From positions 1 to 8,298 of the forward strand of contig JAFDDL010000213.1 of assembly GCA_019310865.1 (NCBI GenBank): a stretch of DNA of 8,298 bases, in the 5' to 3' direction. The notes under the pieces were generated by a model. It made no database searches. It saw nothing but the letters and a program-made list of their open reading frames with translations, and was not told where the DNA came from. Within the stretch, counting starts at the first letter, position 1, and every line of letters begins with the position of its first letter. Below are positions 6,497 through 8,298 of the stretch, in pieces. A program made the translations under genes and the position numbers. The DNA comes from Deltaproteobacteria bacterium. GTDB taxonomy: Bacteria; Desulfobacterota; Desulfobacteria; Desulfobacterales; JAFDDL01.

Positions 6497-7486
6497 TTAT
6501 CCTATTTCTGGATGGACACTAATTATTTCAGATTTTAACCGAGCGATGCGATTTTTTAATCCGTTGTCTTGTTGGATTAAATTTTCCACATGCGTTGTGC
6601 GCAGGGTGATTCCGGCACCGGATATTCCGCCGAAATATAAGCCGAGGTTGACGCCGTACTCCCCCGTCAGTTCCCTTGCCAGGTAAATTGCGATATCCCT
6701 TGCCAAATTTCCCTTTCTACTTTTCTGAATTATACTCTCCGTTTTACTATTGAATTTCCGAGATACCACCTTGACTATTTTCGCGGGTGTTACTGTTGGC
6801 TTTAGTCCTTTCAGCTGGGGAACCTCTTTTGCGTCCTCTCGTTTTGACAAAAACAACTTTTTTACCCGATCGGTGAATTCACGAGTGCCGAGAATGAGCC
6901 CACCGAGTGTGTCCCGTTCAGGGTTTTTTATCTTATGGGGATCAGCGCTTTCTACATATTCTCGATACTTGTTAAAAGCCATTCGCTTGGGTTTTCCGAA
7001 TAAAGAAAGCAACCAGTCGACTTCAAGCCAATCAGGCGCTTTATCTTTCCCTGAATATGCCCCATAGCTGCTCCACTTGTAATCATCCAGGGATTTCGTA
7101 ATGCCTCCACGTAAAGGATTTAGGTGGATATAGCGGGAAAGCGGTTTCAGATACACATCCGCATCAATTATAATGGCCTTGAATCGCCCCTGAAAAAGAT
7201 GCCCGTGTCGGTCATGTTTTCGGTTGAAATAGGTTGCATAGCTGACATTAATCCATTTGATCGCTTGGCTTAAGTTGGCATGAGGGGTCTCGAGAATCAG
7301 ATGATAATGATTTGTCATTAGGCAATATGTATGGATAACAATTGAATACCTTTCGGTAGCCTTAGACAGATATTCAAAAAATTTTTCCCGGTCACGGGTA
7401 TTCAGAAAAATGTTTTCGCTGCCGTTGCCGCGGTGCATGACATGGTAATAAGCGCCCTCAAATTCAACCCGTAACGGTCTTGCCAT
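6497..7486 (-). CDS. REP-associated tyrosine transposase with a DnaA domain IV-like C-terminus
   Basis: The 329-aa protein is a single-strand DNA nickase/transferase of the Y1 (IS200-like, RAYT) group. The N-terminal half shows the family start MARPLRVEFEGAYYHVMHRG, the HUH metal motif His60-Tyr61-His62 (TNHYHLIL), the GHLFQGRFKAI block (95-105) and RYIHLNPLRGG (118-128). Tyr119 aligns with the catalytic tyrosine (Tyr115) of E. coli TnpA-REP. Family members of about 150-230 aa lack what follows: residues about 235-325 resemble DnaA domain IV (IVKVVSRKF, then ARDIAIYLARELTG at 262-275, LYFGG at 283-287 and HVENLIQQD). The start at 7486 is preceded on its strand by a good ribosome site, GAAAGGAAA (7492-7500). 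Its codon and base use look more AT-rich than the flanking catabolic genes, consistent with transfer. All key residues are intact, so it may be active. Confidence 0.92.
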   Translation of the reverse strand: MARPLRVEFEGAYYHVMHRGNGSENIFLNTRDREKFFEYLSKATERYSIVIHTYCLMTNHYHLILETPHANLSQAIKWINVSYATYFNRKHDRHGHLFQGRFKAIIIDADVYLKPLSRYIHLNPLRGGITKSLDDYKWSSYGAYSGKDKAPDWLEVDWLLSLFGKPKRMAFNKYREYVESADPHKIKNPERDTLGGLILGTREFTDRVKKLFLSKREDAKEVPQLKGLKPTVTPAKIVKVVSRKFNSKTESIIQKSRKGNLARDIAIYLARELTGEYGVNLGLYFGGISGAGITLRTTHVENLIQQDNGLKNRIARLKSEIISVHPEIG

Positions 7487-7561
7487 TACAATTTCCTTTC
7501 ATAACGGTAAAACGATTCAAATGGATTTATGACACGAGCCCTTAACACCTAGGAAGGCTAT

Positions 7562-7584
7562 ATTGAGACAAATGCCTTGTCAAT
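7562..7584. repeat. subterminal hairpin next to the right inverted repeat
   Basis: GACAA (7567-7571) pairs with TTGTC (7577-7581) around a 5-nt loop, and the stem extends past a two-base bulge as ATT/AAT (7562-7564 with 7582-7584). A weaker hairpin lies at 7537-7559 (AGCC/GGCT plus TT/AA). Together they make the gap between transposase gene and right repeat hairpin-rich, like the left side. Confidence 0.4.
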
Positions 7585-7607
7585 AATTAATAATTAAGAT
7601 GCGACCC
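7581..7607 (-). repeat. right inverted repeat of the transposase unit
   Basis: On the minus strand it reads GGGTCGCATCTTAATTATT and so on, matching the left repeat at 26 of 27 positions. It directly abuts the TAG stop codon (7608-7610) of the iron-sulfur protein gene. Confidence 0.85.
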
Positions 7608-8298
7608 CTAAATATAGAGGGCCCTTTTCTCCGGGTTCATGGCTGCCAGATGTTCCAGGGCCGCCTCGGGCGACACGGCCTTGAGCGATCCATCTTCCAA
7701 CTGAATCACCACACCGGATTTTGTCAGCATTTTGAATCGGTTCTTTCGGGCTTCCTTATCCGGATGGCAGACGAACTGGCATTGGCCACAGGTCATCTGT
7801 CCCTTGTTTCCCGGCAGCAGGGGGTGGTAAAAGCTGATGCCCGGTTTGGGTCTTAAAACGTAGGGCTTGACAGCGCTTCGGATGGCGCCTATGAACGCTT
7901 CGTCTGCTTCCGGGATGGGGAACCGGGCCGGTGACCAGGTGGACCACTTGCCGGATGAGTGCAGTCCGGTAAAGCCACCGCAAACATACTCGCAGCGGTT
8001 GTAACTTTGCCGCCTGGCATAGGAAAATTCGACTCCGCCCATGGTGACGGTTGTTTTTTCATCCGGGTGCATAAAGCCGGAGGGGCATGCTGATAGACAC
8101 AGCCGGCATGCGTCGCAGTAGTTTTCTTCGGTCGGTAGGGGGGCGGTGGGCGCAAGCTCCGTGTCCGTGACCACGGCACCCAAAATGATGCCCGCGCCTT
8201 CCTCTTTCCGAATGACGTTTCCAGATAACCCGAAGTGACCAAGCCCGGCGCGAACGGCCAGATACCGATGCGAAATCGGTGGCATTTCGTCAAAATGA
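7608..8298 (-). CDS. double [4Fe-4S] cluster protein, QueG/reductive-dehalogenase-like (5'-partial)
   Basis: The frame is open to the window edge, so the N-terminus is missing; an internal Met at 8285 is followed by conserved sequence and is probably not the start. Numbering from that Met, residues 5-25 (SHRYLAVRAGLGHFGLSGN) match the segment that precedes the clusters in epoxyqueuosine-reductase-like proteins. Cys57/60/63/67 form a C-x2-C-x2-C-x3-CP ferredoxin motif, and Cys166/169/173 a second motif (CGQCQFVCHP), with Cys98 and Cys102 available as an extra ligand: two [4Fe-4S] clusters. True QueG has a C-terminal HEAT region not seen here, so queuosine synthesis should not be assumed; an electron-transfer or reductase role is all that can be said. 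It is convergent with the acyl-CoA dehydrogenase, separated only by the transposase unit, and its stop codon touches the right repeat, so C-terminal alteration by insertion is possible. Confidence 0.8.
   Translation of the reverse strand, partial: HFDEMPPISHRYLAVRAGLGHFGLSGNVIRKEEGAGIILGAVVTDTELAPTAPLPTEENYCDACRLCLSACPSGFMHPDEKTTVTMGGVEFSYARRQSYNRCEYVCGGFTGLHSSGKWSTWSPARFPIPEADEAFIGAIRSAVKPYVLRPKPGISFYHPLLPGNKGQMTCGQCQFVCHPDKEARKNRFKMLTKSGVVIQLEDGSLKAVSPEAALEHLAAMNPEKRALYI

Larger units (their letters stand above)
6343..7607. mobile_element. REP-associated (IS200-like) transposase unit with 27-bp inverted ends
   Basis: The minus-strand transposase gene is bracketed by near-perfect inverted repeats at 6343-6369 and 7581-7607, with about 110-160 bp of hairpin-rich non-coding DNA between gene and repeat on each side. 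The unit lies precisely between two convergent genes. HUH transposases of this class normally make no target duplication, and none is obvious here. Exact ends could be 1-2 bp outside the stated limits. Confidence 0.75.

Noticed and set aside
1..8298. CRISPR array, tRNA or rRNA genes, riboswitch
   Set aside because: No regularly spaced repeats, tRNA-like cloverleaf or rRNA-like sequence was seen by reading; no dedicated search could be run.

Overview
The window looks like bacterial chromosome, most likely from a Desulfobacterota-type anaerobe (Desulfobacteraceae-like). This is inference: it rests on GC-rich catabolic genes next to a REP-associated transposase of a type common in that group, together with an acyl-CoA regulator and a branched-chain acyl-CoA oxidation cassette. 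No rRNA or other taxonomic marker is present, so the assignment is soft.

Layout from left to right. Positions 1-375 are an AT-rich non-coding stretch that ends in a recognisable sigma70-type promoter (TTGACA-16-TAGAAT) with inverted repeats over it. Positions 376-1548 encode an unusual 390-residue regulator made of two complete TetR units in one chain, the second closely resembling FadR/YsiA-type acyl-CoA-responsive repressors. A short gap with a strong hairpin and a small palindrome leads into a same-strand, tightly spaced cassette: biotin carboxylase (1665-3025, broken by an internal out-of-frame deletion near 1991-2000), a separate biotin carrier protein (3027-3530), a methylcrotonyl-CoA-carboxylase-type carboxyltransferase (3532-5139) and an isovaleryl-CoA-dehydrogenase-type acyl-CoA dehydrogenase (5159-6334).

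Together the cassette encodes the isovaleryl-CoA to 3-methylcrotonyl-CoA to 3-methylglutaconyl-CoA steps of leucine/isovalerate breakdown, or the same chemistry on a related branched acyl-CoA such as the citronellyl/geranyl series. The tandem TetR protein is the obvious candidate regulator. The hydratase and lyase that would finish the pathway are not in the window. If the biotin-carboxylase lesion is real, the carboxylase needs a biotin carboxylase from elsewhere or is dead; it could equally be an assembly error.

Positions 6343-7607 form a discrete mobile unit: a minus-strand REP-associated tyrosine (HUH) transposase with a C-terminal domain resembling DnaA domain IV, bounded by 27-bp inverted repeats (26/27 matching) and containing subterminal hairpins. 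It sits exactly between two convergent genes, touching the stop codon of the right-hand one. The window ends in a partial minus-strand double-[4Fe-4S] protein of the QueG/reductive-dehalogenase-like type (7608-8298).

The most noteworthy points are the single-chain double TetR regulator, the transposase/DnaA-domain-IV fusion with its well-preserved ends, and the deletion-frameshift in the otherwise well-conserved biotin carboxylase.
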